Source: UBA6382 sp963617965
Lineage (GTDB): Bacteria; Bacteroidota; Bacteroidia; Bacteroidales; Bacteroidaceae
Assembly: GCA_963617965.1 (NCBI GenBank)
Contig: CAVEQO010000040.1
Coordinates: 1 to 18,871, forward strand
Direction of reading: 5' to 3'
DNA: 18,871 nt
Part shown: positions 5,900-15,084 of the stretch, piece after piece
Numbering within the stretch: the first letter of the stretch is position 1
Layout: each line of letters opens with the position of its first letter
Notes under the pieces: generated by a model
Database searches by the model: none
What the model saw: the letters and a program-made list of their open reading frames with translations, nothing else
What the model was told of the DNA's origin: nothing
Made by a program: the position numbers and the translations under genes

Positions 5900-7468
5900 A
5901 TGACCTTAGACAACATCAAGACTCTGGAGCCGGCCACGCTGCGCACAGAGATGGAAGCCCTCAGGAAGGCAGGCTACGATTTCCTGGTGAACCTTGTGGG
6001 CATGGACTGGGGAGAAGAGGGCGGTCTCGGGACGGTCTACGAACTGGAGAACACCTCTACCCACGCCACGGCGTGGTTCAAGGTCTCCACCTCCGACAGG
6101 GAGAACCCCGTACTGCCTACCGTGAGCGACATCTGGGACATCGCCAACATATACGAGCGCGAAGTCTTTGACTTCTACGGCATCAAGTTTGCGGGGCATC
6201 CCGACATGCGGCGCATCTTCCTGCGCGAGGACTGGGTGGGCTACCCCATGAGAAAGGACGACAAGCCGGAGGAGGAGAACCCCTTCACCATGACCAACGA
6301 GCCTCTGGCCGACACCACCACGCAATATGACCTGCAGCCCGACGGCACACTGACCGCGCGGCAGAACACCATATTCACCGAAGACGACTATGTGGTCAAC
6401 ATAGGGCCGCAGCACCCCAGCACCCACGGAGTACTCCATTTCAGGGTGGCTCTCGACGGCGAGACCATCAGGAAGATAGACCCCGTGCTGGGCTACATAC
6501 ACCGCGGCGTGGAGAAACTCAACGAGTCGTACACCTATCCGCAGACCCTCGCCCTGACCGACCGTCTCGACTATCTGGGAGCCATGCAGAGCCGCCATGC
6601 GCTGTGCATGTGCATAGAGAAAGCCATGGACATAGAGGTGAGCGGGCGCGTGCAGACAGTGCGCACCATACTCGACGAGCTGCAGCGCATCGACTCGCAC
6701 CTGCTCTTCTTCAGCTGCCTGTGCCAGGACATGGGGGCCACCACGGCATTCCTCTACGGTTTCCGCGACCGCGAGAAGATTCTCGACATCTTCGAGGAGA
6801 CCTGCGGCGGACGTCTCATCATAAACTACAACACCATCGGGGGCCTGATGGCCGACATACACCCCAATTTCCAGAAGAGGGTGAAAGAGTTCATCCCGTA
6901 TATGCGCAAGAACATAAAGGAGTACCACAGGATATTCACGGGCAACGTGATATTCCAGAACCGTTCGAAGGGTGTGGGCGTGCTGACCAAGGAACAGTGC
7001 ATCAGCTTCGGCTGCACGGGCGGCACCGGGCGCGCTTCGGGCTGGGCCAACGACGTGCGCAAGAACCATCCCTACGCCGCCTACGGCAAGGTGGAGTTCA
7101 ACCAGGTGCTCCGCACCGAGGGCGACAGTTTCGCGCGCTACATGATAAGGCTTGACGAAATACTCGAGAGCCTCAACATCATAGAGCAGCTTGTGGACAA
7201 CATCCCCGAGGGCAGCTACAAGGAGAAGACGAAACCCATCATCAAGGTGCCGGAGGGCACATACTACCAGTCGGTGGAATCGAGCCGCGGCGAGTTCGGC
7301 GTGTTTCTCGAGAGCCGGGGCGACAAGACCCCCTACCGTCTGCACTACCGTTCCACGGGCCTGCCGCTCGTGGCGGTCATGGACACGGCCTGCCGCGACT
7401 TCAAGATAGCCGACCTCGTGACCATAGGCGGCACTCTCGACTACATCGTGCCGGACGTGGACAGGTAG
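5900..7468 (+). CDS. nuoCD: Fused complex I subunit NuoCD
   Basis: One 522-residue protein joins the NuoC (30-kDa) and NuoD (49-kDa) subunits. The NuoC part covers about residues 1-120 and has the motifs REVFDFYGI (87-95), FAGHPDMRRI and DWVGYP (111-116). An acidic linker follows, then the NuoD part from about 160. In NuoD, VNIGPQHPSTHGVLHF (166-181) supplies the quinone-contact histidine, Y225 in TDRLDYLG is the partner tyrosine, and GYIHRGVEK (198-206) and the C-terminal EFGVFLESRGD segment are typical. Residues from both proteins build the quinone chamber with NuoB and NuoH. Fusion of C and D is known in Bacteroidota and enterobacteria. The NuoC part is shorter at its N-terminus than the E. 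coli fusion protein, which is near 600 residues. The start is 20 bases after nuoB. Confidence 0.96.
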   Translation: MTLDNIKTLEPATLRTEMEALRKAGYDFLVNLVGMDWGEEGGLGTVYELENTSTHATAWFKVSTSDRENPVLPTVSDIWDIANIYEREVFDFYGIKFAGHPDMRRIFLREDWVGYPMRKDDKPEEENPFTMTNEPLADTTTQYDLQPDGTLTARQNTIFTEDDYVVNIGPQHPSTHGVLHFRVALDGETIRKIDPVLGYIHRGVEKLNESYTYPQTLALTDRLDYLGAMQSRHALCMCIEKAMDIEVSGRVQTVRTILDELQRIDSHLLFFSCLCQDMGATTAFLYGFRDREKILDIFEETCGGRLIINYNTIGGLMADIHPNFQKRVKEFIPYMRKNIKEYHRIFTGNVIFQNRSKGVGVLTKEQCISFGCTGGTGRASGWANDVRKNHPYAAYGKVEFNQVLRTEGDSFARYMIRLDEILESLNIIEQLVDNIPEGSYKEKTKPIIKVPEGTYYQSVESSRGEFGVFLESRGDKTPYRLHYRSTGLPLVAVMDTACRDFKIADLVTIGGTLDYIVPDVDR

Positions 7469-7515
7469 ACGGGAGACAACACTTAACCAAGGAAAATTAA
7501 AACACAACAAAAGAA

Positions 7516-8595
7516 ATGTTTGATTTCAACACCGTAACACAATGGATTGACAGTCTGCTTGTCTCCGTGATGCCGGGCTGGGCCGCCACGCTGACAGAGT
7601 GCGTGCTGGTGGCCCTTGCCGTCATCACGCTGTATGCGGTATTTGCCATTATCCTGATCTATATGGAGCGGAAGATATGCGCTTTCTTCCAGTGCCGTCT
7701 CGGTCCCATGCGTGTAGGAAAGTGGGGATGCATACAAGTCGTGTCCGACGTGCTAAAGATGCTTACCAAGGAAATTATCGAGCTGCGCAACGTAGACCGC
7801 CTGCTGCACCACGCCGCGCCGTTTCTGGTGATTGTGGCCTCGATGCTCACGTTCTCATGCCTGCCGTGGAACAAGGGAGCGGGCATCATAGACTTCAACG
7901 TAGGGGTGGTGTTCTTCCTCGCATCGGGCAGCATCGGCGTGATCGGTATACTGCTTGCCGGATGGAGCAGCAACAACAAGTACGCGCTGATAGGCGCCAT
8001 GCGCAGCGGAGCGCAGATCATCAGCTACGAAGTCTCCATAGGTCTGACCATGCTCTCGATGATAGTGCTGACCGGCACCATGTCGTTCAGCGAGATATGC
8101 CAGCAGCAGGCAGATCTGGGGTGGAACATCTTCCGCGGCCACATTCCCGCAGTGCTGGCTTTCATCGTCTATCTCATAGCGGGCAACGCCGAGTGCAACC
8201 GCGGCCCGTTTGACATGCCCGAGGCCGAGAGCGAGCTTACGGCAGGCTACCACGTGGAATATTCGGGCATGGACTTCGGCTTCTACTATCTGGCCGAATA
8301 CCTCAACCTGTTCATCTGCGCCGGCATGGCCGGCACCCTCTTCCTGGGCGGATGGGCGCCGCTGCACATCTGCGGTCTTGACTCGTTCAACAGCGTGATG
8401 GACTGCATCCCCGGATTCGTGTGGATGCTCGGCAAGACCTTCTTCGTGGTGTTCCTGCTGATGTGGATACGCTGGACTTTCCCGCGCCTGAGGATAGACC
8501 AGCTGCTCTCGCTGGAGTGGAAATACCTGATGCCCATAAGCCTCGTGATCCTCACGGCGATGGCACTGTGCGTCTCATTCGGTTTAACCCTGTAA
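7516..8595 (+). CDS. nuoH: Complex I subunit NuoH
   Basis: The 359-residue NuoH/ND1 subunit anchors the peripheral arm in the membrane and forms the entrance of the quinone tunnel and the start of the proton path. About eight membrane segments are visible. Family motifs include IYMERKICAFFQCRLGPMRVG (residues 48-68), LAGWSSNNKYALIGAMRS (147-164), the acidic loop GPFDMPEAESELTAGYHVEYSG (230-251) and RWTFPRLRIDQLL near the C-terminus. It is somewhat longer than the E. coli protein, mainly in loops and at the C-terminus. It lies 47 bases after nuoCD, the largest gap in the operon, and its start is preceded by an A-rich leader (AACACAACAAAAGAA) rather than a Shine-Dalgarno sequence. Confidence 0.96.
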   Translation: MFDFNTVTQWIDSLLVSVMPGWAATLTECVLVALAVITLYAVFAIILIYMERKICAFFQCRLGPMRVGKWGCIQVVSDVLKMLTKEIIELRNVDRLLHHAAPFLVIVASMLTFSCLPWNKGAGIIDFNVGVVFFLASGSIGVIGILLAGWSSNNKYALIGAMRSGAQIISYEVSIGLTMLSMIVLTGTMSFSEICQQQADLGWNIFRGHIPAVLAFIVYLIAGNAECNRGPFDMPEAESELTAGYHVEYSGMDFGFYYLAEYLNLFICAGMAGTLFLGGWAPLHICGLDSFNSVMDCIPGFVWMLGKTFFVVFLLMWIRWTFPRLRIDQLLSLEWKYLMPISLVILTAMALCVSFGLTL

Positions 8596-8605
8596 TTACA
8601 AGACA

Positions 8606-9160
8606 ATGTCAACAAACAACTATTTCCAAGGTCTGGTGTCCGGCATCAAATCACTGGCCGTCGGCATGGGAGTGACGATGAAGGAGTTCTTCACCCCCAA
8701 GATCACGGAGCAGTATCCGGAGAACCGCAAGGAACTGAAAATGTTCGACCGTTTCCGCGGCCGTCTCGTCATGCCCCACAACGAGCGCAACGAGCACAAC
8801 TGCGTAGGCTGCGGCCTGTGTCAGACAGCGTGTCCCAACGGGAGCATAAAAGTCACGAGCGAGACCTATGAGACGGAAGACGGCAAGAAGAAGCGCCGCC
8901 TCGTGAAGTACGAGTACGACCTGGGGTGCTGCATGTTCTGCGAACTGTGCGTGACGGCATGTCCGAGCAAGGCCATAGAATTCAGCGCGGAGTTCGAGAA
9001 TGCCGTGTTTGACCGTTCGAAGCTCGTGACACAACTGAACCGTCCCGGCAGCAAGGTGGCAGAGAAAAAGCCCGTCGCCAAGCCCGCCCCCAAGACTCCG
9101 GCACCGGCGGCAGAGCCGTCATCAGACAACACAACAAACGAAAAACCAGCAGCCGTATGA
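8606..9160 (+). CDS. nuoI: Complex I subunit NuoI (2x[4Fe-4S])
   Basis: This 184-residue ferredoxin-like subunit holds clusters N6a and N6b, which pass electrons to N2 in NuoB. Two CxxCxxCxxxCP motifs are seen: C66, C69, C72, C76 (CVGCGLCQTACP) and C109, C112, C115, C119 (CMFCELCVTACP). An extra cysteine, C108, precedes the second motif. The N-terminal helix (about 5-30) lies on the membrane in known structures. The last 30 or so residues, from about 152, are a low-complexity Lys/Pro/Ala-rich tail not present in the E. coli protein. Because NuoEFG are missing, NuoI is the outermost cluster-bearing subunit encoded here, so it is the likely entry point for electrons from an unknown donor. Its stop overlaps the nuoJ start as ATGA. 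Confidence 0.96.
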   Translation: MSTNNYFQGLVSGIKSLAVGMGVTMKEFFTPKITEQYPENRKELKMFDRFRGRLVMPHNERNEHNCVGCGLCQTACPNGSIKVTSETYETEDGKKKRRLVKYEYDLGCCMFCELCVTACPSKAIEFSAEFENAVFDRSKLVTQLNRPGSKVAEKKPVAKPAPKTPAPAAEPSSDNTTNEKPAAV

Positions 9161-9678
9161 TTACAGAAACCATAGTTTTTGCGATATTGGCAACCGTCAT
9201 CGCAATATTCTCCATACTCTCCGTCACGACCAAGCGCATAGTCCGCTCCGCCACCTACCTGCTTGCGGTTCTCTTCGGCACGGCAGGAATGTATTTCCTG
9301 CTGGGCTACACCTTTCTGGGTGCCGTGCAGATGATGGTCTATGCCGGAGGCGTAGTAGTGCTCTACGTGTTTGCCATAATGCTTACGGGCAAGACCGCCG
9401 CCACCGGCCAGAAGCGGCTGAGCATAAAGAAACGCTGTGCGGCTCTCGCCGCCACGCTTGCGGGCACGGGACTGCTGATGTCTGTCTTTGCCGTCCGCCG
9501 GTTCGGCAGCCTTGCGCTCGACAGCACAGTGACCAACGAGTCGGCAGCCCCCATAGAGGAGCTTGGCGGCAAGCTGCTGTCTTCGGGTCCCGGCGGCTAC
9601 CTGCTCCCGTTTGAGGCCGTCAGTGTGCTGCTTCTCGCGTGCATCATAGGCGGTCTGATAATAGCCCGCAAACGTTAA
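9157..9678 (+). CDS. nuoJ: Complex I subunit NuoJ
   Basis: The 173-residue NuoJ/ND6 membrane subunit has five predicted membrane segments. The most telling stretch is TFLGAVQMMVYAGGVVVLYVFAIML (about residues 52-76), matching the third helix of the family, whose local bulge takes part in coupling quinone reduction to proton movement. A polar segment (about 118-145) separates the fourth and fifth helices. Its start codon overlaps the nuoI stop by 4 bases, so translation is probably coupled. NuoK follows after 22 bases. Confidence 0.94.
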   Translation: MITETIVFAILATVIAIFSILSVTTKRIVRSATYLLAVLFGTAGMYFLLGYTFLGAVQMMVYAGGVVVLYVFAIMLTGKTAATGQKRLSIKKRCAALAATLAGTGLLMSVFAVRRFGSLALDSTVTNESAAPIEELGGKLLSSGPGGYLLPFEAVSVLLLACIIGGLIIARKR

Positions 9679-9700
9679 ACCCACAAGAAACTGAGACACT

Positions 9701-10012
9701 ATGAACATCACCATTGATCATTTTCTGATACTTTCCGCCATAATGCTCGGTGCGGGCATGTACGGTTTCTTCACCCGCCGCAACACCCTTGCCATCCTGA
9801 TCTCCATTGAGCTCATACTCAATGCCGCCGACCTCAACTTCGCGGCTTTCAACCGCCTGTGTGACACGGAGGGTACGGAGGGCTATGTCTTCACCCTGTT
9901 TTCGATAGCCATATCGGCGGCGGAGACAGCCATAGCCATTGCCGTGATGATAAACATATACCGGATGCTCAAGAGCAACCTTGTAGACGAGCTTGACAAC
10001 CTGAAATGGTAA
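9701..10012 (+). CDS. nuoK: Complex I subunit NuoK
   Basis: The 103-residue NuoK/ND4L subunit has three membrane helices. The two buried glutamates needed for proton transfer are present: E37 in ISIELILNAADLNF and E75 in ISAAETAIAIAV, corresponding to E36 and E72 of E. coli. Length agrees with the family. It sits 22 bases after nuoJ and 25 bases before nuoL. With NuoA and NuoJ it forms the hydrophilic axis that links the quinone site to the antiporter-like subunits. Confidence 0.95.
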   Translation: MNITIDHFLILSAIMLGAGMYGFFTRRNTLAILISIELILNAADLNFAAFNRLCDTEGTEGYVFTLFSIAISAAETAIAIAVMINIYRMLKSNLVDELDNLKW

Positions 10013-10037
10013 CAACCACCCAAAAACCAGACACACA

Positions 10038-11993
10038 ATGTTTTCGTACACACTTCTGATCATACTGCTTCCGCTCCTGAGTTTTCTCCTGCTCGGCATT
10101 GCGGGCAAACAGCTAAGCCACAAGACGGCGGGATGGATAGGCACCCTGTCGATTGCGGCGGTGACGGTACTGTCGTACTGCACGGCATACGACTATTTCC
10201 TCGTCGTGGGGCGCGATGCCGTCACCCACGCCTTTGAACGCCAGGTGCCGTTCAACTTCACGTGGCTGCCGTTCTTCGACGGGGGGCTGCACTTCGACAT
10301 GGGCATACTGCTCGACCCCATCTCCGTCATGATGCTCATAGTGATTTCCACTGTCAGCTTCATGGTCCACATCTATTCGTTCGGCTACATGAAAGGCGAG
10401 AGGGGTTTCCAGCGCTACTATGCGTTCCTGTCGCTGTTCACCATGTCGATGCTCGGGCTTGTGGTGGCCACCAACATCTTCCAGATGTACCTCTTCTGGG
10501 AACTTGTGGGCGTGAGCTCATACCTGCTGATAGGCTTCTACTATACACTGCCGGCAGCCATTGCCGCCAGCAAGAAAGCGTTTATCGTGACACGTTTCGC
10601 CGACCTGTTCTTCCTTGTCGGCATACTGATATACGGCTACTACACGGGTTCCTTCAGTTTTGCCTTTGACACGGAGTCGGGCCTGAACAGTTACACCCAG
10701 GCCGGTTTCATACTGCCCCTTGCCCTTACGCTGATGTTCATAGGCGGTGCGGGCAAGAGTGCCATGTTTCCGCTGCACATCTGGCTGCCCGACGCCATGG
10801 AAGGCCCCACCCCTGTCAGTGCCCTCATACACGCCGCCACCATGGTTGTGGCAGGAGTGTTCCAGGTGGCCCGCCTGTTTCCGCTGTGGGTCACCTATGC
10901 CCAGGACTGGATGCCCATAATCATCTGGGTGGGCGTGTTCACCGCATTCTATGCCGCCGCCGTGGCCTGCGCCCAGAGCGACATAAAGAGGGTGCTCGCA
11001 TTCTCCACCATTTCGCAGATAGCCTTCATGATGGTGGCACTCGGCGTGTGCACCGAACTGCAGACAGGCCACAGCCATCCGGGAAGCGTGGGCTATATGG
11101 CGTCGATGTTCCACCTCTTCACCCACGCCATGTTCAAGGCGTGCCTGTTCCTCGGGGCGGGCTGCATCATACACGCCGTCCACAGCAACGAGATGAGTGC
11201 CATGGGCGGCCTGCGCAAATACCTGCCCCTGACGCACGCCACATTCCTCGTGTCGTGTCTTGCCATCAGCGGCATACCTTTCTTCTCCGGCTTCAGCAGC
11301 AAGGATGAGATCATCACGGCCTGCATGGCGTACAGCCCGCTGGTAGGCTGGATCATGACCGGCATAGCGGCCATGACCGCATTCTACATGTTCCGTCTGT
11401 ACTACGGCATTTTCTGGGGTACGGAGAACAAGGAACTCCACTCTGCCCACCGCCCCCACGAAACGGGCATAATGACCTTGCCGCTCGTGGTGCTGAGCGT
11501 AATAACCGTGGGTGTCGGCATTTACACGACCCTGGCTGGCTTCGGTCTGTTTGAGGGCTACAGTTTCGGCTCGCTCATCAGTGCCGACGGGCAGGACTAC
11601 CGCATACATTTCGACCTCAGCGTGGCAAGCTGCTCCACCATCGTGGCAGTGATATCCATAGGTCTGGCCACCCTGATCTTCAAGGGCGAGACCCAGCCTG
11701 TTGCAGTGAAGATGAAAGCCGCCCTGCCGCGGCTGCACCGGTGGGCATACAGGCGTTTCTATATGGACGAGGTATACCAGTTTGTCACACACCGCATAAT
11801 CTTTGCGCACATCAGCAAGCCCATAGCATGGTTTGACCGCCACGTGATAGACGGGTTCTTCAATTTCCTGGCGTGGGGAACAAACGCTGCATCCAACGGC
11901 ATCAAGGGCCTGCAGAGCGGACGGGTGCAACAGTACGCCATGGTTTACCTTGTAGGCACGGCAGTGCTCATCGCATTATTACTAATCTTCTAA
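10038..11993 (+). CDS. nuoL: Complex I antiporter-like subunit NuoL
   Basis: This 651-residue protein is the most distal proton pump of complex I, with about 16 membrane helices including the C-terminal long lateral helix and anchor. Key residues of the antiporter-like fold are in place: E155 in FWELVGVSSYLLIG and K240 in GAGKSAMFPLHIWLPDAMEGPTPVSALIHAATMV. The second half has SDIKRVLAFSTISQIAFMMVALG and the FSSKDEII segment. The region after about residue 555 is amphipathic, as expected for the lateral helix. It is modestly longer than the E. coli protein (613). The first 10 residues are already hydrophobic, supporting the chosen start. NuoM follows after 15 bases. Confidence 0.96.
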   Translation: MFSYTLLIILLPLLSFLLLGIAGKQLSHKTAGWIGTLSIAAVTVLSYCTAYDYFLVVGRDAVTHAFERQVPFNFTWLPFFDGGLHFDMGILLDPISVMMLIVISTVSFMVHIYSFGYMKGERGFQRYYAFLSLFTMSMLGLVVATNIFQMYLFWELVGVSSYLLIGFYYTLPAAIAASKKAFIVTRFADLFFLVGILIYGYYTGSFSFAFDTESGLNSYTQAGFILPLALTLMFIGGAGKSAMFPLHIWLPDAMEGPTPVSALIHAATMVVAGVFQVARLFPLWVTYAQDWMPIIIWVGVFTAFYAAAVACAQSDIKRVLAFSTISQIAFMMVALGVCTELQTGHSHPGSVGYMASMFHLFTHAMFKACLFLGAGCIIHAVHSNEMSAMGGLRKYLPLTHATFLVSCLAISGIPFFSGFSSKDEIITACMAYSPLVGWIMTGIAAMTAFYMFRLYYGIFWGTENKELHSAHRPHETGIMTLPLVVLSVITVGVGIYTTLAGFGLFEGYSFGSLISADGQDYRIHFDLSVASCSTIVAVISIGLATLIFKGETQPVAVKMKAALPRLHRWAYRRFYMDEVYQFVTHRIIFAHISKPIAWFDRHVIDGFFNFLAWGTNAASNGIKGLQSGRVQQYAMVYLVGTAVLIALLLIF

Positions 11994-12008
11994 AACACTA
12001 TCAACGAT

Positions 12009-13541
12009 ATGAATTTCCTGTCATTATTTGTACTGATTCCCGCAGTCATGCTGCTTGGCCTGTGGCTGGCGAAAGGCGTGAAAGCCGTGCGCGGCGTGAT
12101 GGTCGTTGGTAGCTCCGCCCTGCTTGCCCTGGCCGTCTGGCTGACGATTGACTTCATCGGACAGCGTGCGGCCGGCAACGATGCAGAAATGCTCTACCAG
12201 GCGGCGTTCACGTGGTTTGAGCCTCTCAACATATCCTACCGCACGGGAGTGGACGGAATCTCCGTGGCAATGCTTCTCCTGAGTGCCGTAATAGTGTTTA
12301 CAGGCACGTTCGCCAGCTGGCGTCTGTCGCCCAACCTGAAGGATTACTTCCTGTGGTTCACCCTCCTGTCGATGGGAGTGTTCGGCTTCTTCATAAGCAT
12401 TGACATGTTCATGATGTTCATGTTCTACGAGATTGCCCTTATCCCCATGTACCTGCTTATCGGAGTGTGGGGCAGCGGCCAGAAGGAATATGCCGCCATG
12501 AAGCTGACCCTCATGCTGATGGGCGGCTCCGCCTTCCTGATGATCGGCATTTTCGGCATCTTCTACGGTGCGGGCGGCGAGACGATGAACATACTTGACA
12601 TTGCCAACCACACCAACGGCGCCCACCCCATAGGGTTTGCACAGCAGTGCATCTGGTTTCCGCTGACATTCATCGGTTTCGGCGTTCTGGGAGCGTTGTT
12701 CCCTTTCCACACGTGGAGTCCCGACGGTCACGCTTCGGCGCCCACCGCCGTGTCCATGCTTCATGCGGGCGTGCTGATGAAGCTCGGAGGTTACGGCTGT
12801 TTCCGCATCGCCATATTCCTCATGCCGGAGGCCGCCAATGAACTCAACTGGATTTTCCTGATACTTACGGGCATTTCGGTTGTCTACGGCGCAATGAGCG
12901 CCTGTGTCCAGACCGACCTCAAATACATCAATGCCTACTCTTCAGTAAGCCACTGCGGCCTTGTGCTGTTCGGCATACTGATGCTCACCACCACCTCCAC
13001 GGTGGGCGCCATACTGCAGATGCTGTCGCACGGTCTGATGACGGCACTCTTCTTTGCCCTCATCGGCATGATTTACGGACGCACCCACACGCGCGACGTG
13101 AGCAAGATGACCGGGCTGATGCAGGTCATGCCGTTTCTGAGCGTATGCTTCGTCATCGCGGGACTTGCCAACCTCGGTCTTCCGGGCCTGAGCGGTTTCG
13201 TGGCCGAGATGACGATATTTGTCGGTTCTTTCCAAAACGCCGACACGTTCCACCGCGTGCTTACCGTGACGGCCACGTGCTCCATTGTGGTGGCGGCGGT
13301 CTACATACTGCGCATGGTGGGCAAGATGCTGTACGGAGTATGCACTGACGAGCACCACAAGCACCTTGGCGACGCCACATGGGAAGAGCGTTTCGCCGTG
13401 ATATGCCTTATCTTCGCCATTGCAGGTATCGGCATTGCCCCCGCATGGATAAGCAACCTCATCGACGGCAGTGTCGCCCCGATCATCGAGGCTGTGAAGA
13501 GTGCCGGGCCGCTGGTGTCGTCATGCAACCCTTTCATGTAA
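12009..13541 (+). CDS. nuoM: Complex I antiporter-like subunit NuoM
   Basis: The 510-residue NuoM/ND4 subunit has about 14 membrane helices and the usual length. The channel glutamate is present as E141 in MFYEIALIPMYLLIGVWG. The second conserved lysine is K258 in GVLMKLGGYG, and the second-half helix LPGLSGFVAEMTIFVGSF is typical. The striking feature is residues 222-235, IGFGVLGALFPFHT: the family norm has a lysine and proline here (AFAVKxPxxPLH), and this protein has leucine at 227 and no proline before the PFH, although the spacing to the histidine is kept. This may change how the first half-channel works. NuoN follows after 32 bases. Confidence 0.95.
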   Translation: MNFLSLFVLIPAVMLLGLWLAKGVKAVRGVMVVGSSALLALAVWLTIDFIGQRAAGNDAEMLYQAAFTWFEPLNISYRTGVDGISVAMLLLSAVIVFTGTFASWRLSPNLKDYFLWFTLLSMGVFGFFISIDMFMMFMFYEIALIPMYLLIGVWGSGQKEYAAMKLTLMLMGGSAFLMIGIFGIFYGAGGETMNILDIANHTNGAHPIGFAQQCIWFPLTFIGFGVLGALFPFHTWSPDGHASAPTAVSMLHAGVLMKLGGYGCFRIAIFLMPEAANELNWIFLILTGISVVYGAMSACVQTDLKYINAYSSVSHCGLVLFGILMLTTTSTVGAILQMLSHGLMTALFFALIGMIYGRTHTRDVSKMTGLMQVMPFLSVCFVIAGLANLGLPGLSGFVAEMTIFVGSFQNADTFHRVLTVTATCSIVVAAVYILRMVGKMLYGVCTDEHHKHLGDATWEERFAVICLIFAIAGIGIAPAWISNLIDGSVAPIIEAVKSAGPLVSSCNPFM

Positions 13542-13573
13542 TTCATTAACACGCCAAAATCATTCCAAAAAAA

Positions 13574-15037
13574 ATGGACTACTCACAATTTCTGAATATG
13601 GGTCAGGAACTGTCGCTGCTTGCGGTGATAATAATACTGTTTGTGGCTGACCTCTTCATGTGTACCGACCGCAAGGACGGCAAGGGTGTGCTCAACACGC
13701 CGCTGCCCGTTGTGCTGATGATTGTACACACGGCACTCGGCATCGTTCCGCTGCTCTCCGTAAGCTCCGGCAGCTGCGGTTGCGAAGCCGTGGCGTTCGG
13801 CGGCATGTATGTGACCAACGCCATGACGACCGTAGTCAAGACCATTCTCAGCACCGGCACCCTCATCGTGTTCCTCACCGCCCACGAGTGGCTCAAACTG
13901 CCGGAGATGGCAAACAAGCAGGGTGAGTATTACCTGCTTACGCTCTCCACCCTGCTGGGTATGTACTTCATGGTGAGCGCGGGCCATTTCCTGATGTTCT
14001 TCATCGGACTTGAACTGGCCTCGGTGCCAATGACGGCCCTGATTGCATATTCCAAGAAGTCGCAGGAGAGTGCGGAAGCCTCCGCCAAGTATATCCTCAC
14101 GGCCCTGTTCTCGTCGGGACTGATGCTCTATGGCATTTCGCTCATCTACGGCACTGCCGGCACCCTGTATTTCAGCGGTGCGGGCGAAGCCATGATTGCG
14201 GGCGACCCTGTCCAGACAGCGGCTCTGGTACTCTTCATCGGAGGAATAGGTTTCAAGATATCGCTCGTGCCGTTCCACCTGTGGACAGCCGACACCTACC
14301 AGGGTGCGCCCACTCCCGTGACATCGTATCTCAGCGTCATCTCCAAGGGCGCAGCGGCGTTTGTGCTTTTCACTGTGCTCTACAAGGTGTTTGCCCCTGT
14401 CATTGACGACGCCAACCTGATTTTCTTCTGGATTATCGTCCTGTCCATCACCGTGGCCAACATCTTCGCCGTCCGCCAGAACAACCTCAAGCGTTTCATG
14501 GCGTTCTCGGCCATCAGTCAGGCCGGCTATCTCGTGCTCGGCGTGATGGGAGCTACCCCGCAGGGCATGACCGCCATCGTGTACTATCTGCTGGCGTATA
14601 TGGCAGCGAACCTCGGTGTGTTCCTTATCATCAGCATTACCGAACAGCGCAGCGGCAAAACCAACATCACGGACTACAACGGCTTCTACAAGACCAACCC
14701 CAAGCTGGCTTTCCTCATGACCCTTGCCCTCTTCAGCCTTGCCGGCATTCCGCCTTTCGCGGGGTTCTTCAGCAAGTTCTTCATGTTCATGGCCGCATTC
14801 AAGGCCGGGTTTGCCGTCCTTGTGTTCATCGCCCTGGTCAACACGGTGATATCACTCTACTACTACCTGCTTATTGTGAAGGCCATGTACATCAAGCCCA
14901 ACGACAACCCTATAGCCTCGTTCAGGAGCGACTGCTATACCAAGACCGGTCTCTTAATCTGCACCGCCGGTGTTGTGCTGATTGGCATAATCAGCTGGTT
15001 CTATACCTACATTGACCAGTTCAGCTACGGGCTTTAG
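13574..15037 (+). CDS. nuoN: Complex I antiporter-like subunit NuoN
   Basis: The 487-residue NuoN/ND2 subunit is the antiporter-like pump closest to the quinone end of the membrane arm, with about 14 membrane helices. Channel residues are intact: E147 in FIGLELASVPMTALIAY, K228 in GFKISLVPFHLWTADTYQGAPTP, K258 in SVISKGAAA and the lysine of FAGFFSKFFMF near the C-terminus. It is the last gene of the operon; the stop is followed about 47 bases later by a strong hairpin, and the next genes run in the opposite direction. No nuoE, nuoF or nuoG gene is found before, within or after the operon in this window. Confidence 0.96.
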   Translation: MDYSQFLNMGQELSLLAVIIILFVADLFMCTDRKDGKGVLNTPLPVVLMIVHTALGIVPLLSVSSGSCGCEAVAFGGMYVTNAMTTVVKTILSTGTLIVFLTAHEWLKLPEMANKQGEYYLLTLSTLLGMYFMVSAGHFLMFFIGLELASVPMTALIAYSKKSQESAEASAKYILTALFSSGLMLYGISLIYGTAGTLYFSGAGEAMIAGDPVQTAALVLFIGGIGFKISLVPFHLWTADTYQGAPTPVTSYLSVISKGAAAFVLFTVLYKVFAPVIDDANLIFFWIIVLSITVANIFAVRQNNLKRFMAFSAISQAGYLVLGVMGATPQGMTAIVYYLLAYMAANLGVFLIISITEQRSGKTNITDYNGFYKTNPKLAFLMTLALFSLAGIPPFAGFFSKFFMFMAAFKAGFAVLVFIALVNTVISLYYYLLIVKAMYIKPNDNPIASFRSDCYTKTGLLICTAGVVLIGIISWFYTYIDQFSYGL

Positions 15038-15084
15038 GACAATTGCCCGCAGCACCGCCGTCCGCACGATGCGGCGCAAAACAA

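Noticed and set aside
5906..7510. Long open frame antisense to nuoCD (534 codons)
   Set aside because: It is a by-product of codon bias in the GC-rich nuoCD gene; its translation is rich in His, Val and Gly without motifs, and the sense strand encodes an unmistakable protein.
10518..11930. Long open frame antisense to nuoL (470 codons)
   Set aside because: It mirrors the nuoL codons and has no membrane segments or known motifs.
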